A stretch of DNA of 64,000 nt from Maylandia zebra (Eukaryota > Chordata > Actinopteri > Cichliformes > Cichlidae). The notes beneath the pieces were generated by a model. It did not search any database. It was not told the DNA's origin and saw only the letters and a list, made by a program, of their open reading frames with translations. Shown here piece by piece: positions 62,652-64,000 of the stretch; position 1 is the first letter of the stretch; each line of letters opens with the position of its first letter. The translations under genes and the position numbers were made by a program. The stretch spans positions 11,717,047 to 11,781,046 of the forward strand of contig NC_135179.1 in NCBI RefSeq assembly GCF_041146795.1. The letters run 5' to 3'.

Positions 62652-64000
62652 TTTCTCATCGGTAACTTCAAAGTTACAAATTAAAGTTAAATGTGCATGT
62701 CAACCTGAGTTTTTGTTCAGTGGTATTGGCAGCATAACATTAATTTGCCACTCGTAGTTTATCGTCACACACAGAGCATTTGTTACCACATACAAGTGGA
62801 GACACACATTGGTGATAAACAGCTCAGAGATCCAACGATGTGAGTCATACATTTCTGGTGTACACACCCAGCACCTCCCTGACTGGGAATTAGACTTTGC
62901 TCAGCATGTTGTGGCAAGTTTGGTTTCTCTGTAAAATGGGAGTGGCAAGAACAGAGACAGGTAGGGGAAGGGAAAGACAACACAAAGGTAGAGATCGTAA
63001 GGGAAAGTAACACAGCACTGAAGCAGGAAGAGAAAGAAAGTGAAACAAATGGTATCACACTGGAACTTTTTAATCCACACCATGGACTATAATTATTTTC
63101 CCTCTGTGTTGTTTCTGTTTTTCACGTCACAGAGCGAAAATCTGCTGCACCATTGTTTTCTGTTCATGTAGCACCACAGTTCATGATAGTCAAACTTGGG
63201 TATTTGCAGTGTATTTTGCTACACAGTACATCTACAATATAAACACATATAAAATAGGTGCTTAATAAAACTACTGAGTACTTCCACAGTTATTCCTTTT
63301 TCGTTGGTGGATCATGTTTAAATGTTTTTGACATGTTTGACCAACAACACAAAACGAAGATATCCCAAAAAGTTGAATCTGTTTGTGTGGACATAGCCTT
63401 TTCAGTGGGAGTGACTTCTTCAGTCTCCGTGAATAATTGAGCATGAAGACAAAAAGAAGTAATATTTATTCAACAGTTGTGCATAACAAGAAAGTATCAA
63501 CAACTTTCACTTGAGACGAAGAGACTTTTGTTTCTTTTCTTTGCTGTAAAAATCTCCCGAAAGTGCAGCTCTAAGAAAAAGCAGCACTGTAAGATGATAT
63601 CTTTAACACATTAAACGCATCTTTGTAATTTATGTGCTCGATTTTCTGCTGTCTTTATCTGCACAATGCTGACCCCCTCAGGTCTGAGAAGTTACAGAAT
63701 AAACATGCTGGTGATGAGATAGAGATATTAACAGAGAATAGAAATGAATAGAAATGTGGTTCATATAAACAGGAAATTCTAACAGTGAAAAACTTCTCAG
63801 CTGCTGGTTTTATCTCTGTAAAAGTTGTTTTTTTTTAAATTCAGCATATCAGTTAAAATTAAAAGTCAACATGTTTTTGTAAGCCCTGAAGTTTAAGAAC
63901 GAGTGATTCCACAAGGAAAGTAGCAAAAATATTGTTATAGAAATTAAATGAAAGCAATATCAGTACATTAAACGGTACATTACTTCTAATGCTGTTATAC
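62652..64000. other. Intergenic, no feature seen
   Basis: Unique AT-rich sequence to the window end. Short ORFs here show no family signatures or splice context. Confidence 0.35.

Overview
The window looks like nuclear DNA of a ray-finned fish, most likely a percomorph teleost and possibly a cichlid. It is AT-rich and intron-rich. It is full of teleost-type repeats: tRNA-derived SINEs, L1-, L2- and Rex1-like LINEs, Tc1-like transposons, and hAT and PIF/Harbinger miniature elements. Only three protein-coding genes can be supported, all on the + strand: two tandem copies of a TMEM26-like membrane protein gene and one perp gene. Species and family names are recognised from memory; no database search was run.

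Layout. 1-6078 is unique AT-rich DNA with no recognisable gene. 6079-19250 is the remains of a first TMEM26-like duplication unit: its 5' flank (6080-6950), promoter-like block (11690-12060) and 3' flank (18890-19250) survive. No TMEM26 exon is visible between them, and the space is filled with transposons (Rex1-like LINE with a nested SINE, L1-like LINE, Tc1 elements, a hAT MITE, a local tandem duplication). 19300-20600 holds hAT-like sequence and an alternating purine-pyrimidine tract abutting 22 Gs. 20600-29340 is unit 2, with an intact six-exon TMEM26-like gene (20889-26555, 385 aa) carrying an unusual repeated C-terminal tail. 29395-31500 holds an (AT)n tract, a candidate solo LTR and a Ty3/Gypsy fragment. 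31510-49325 is unit 3, with a second intact six-exon TMEM26-like gene (36197-44016, 317 aa) and several LINE and Tc1 fragments. Its 3' flank ends about 275 bp before the perp start codon. 49601-58839 is perp (three exons, 184 aa), with a Harbinger-type MITE in intron 1. 58840-64000 is the perp 3' region and intergenic DNA with one Tc1-like remnant and one unassigned exon-like ORF on the minus strand.

What ties it together is a tandem segmental triplication. Coding exons, introns and both flanks align between units 2 and 3, and unit 1 shares only flanks and promoter. Transposon insertions present in one unit and absent from its paralogue give a relative order of events. No operon-like or novel biochemical system is apparent. 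The unusual material is the ghost TMEM26 copy, uneven divergence between the two live copies, the C-terminal minisatellite, and the paralogous empty sites that date insertions.
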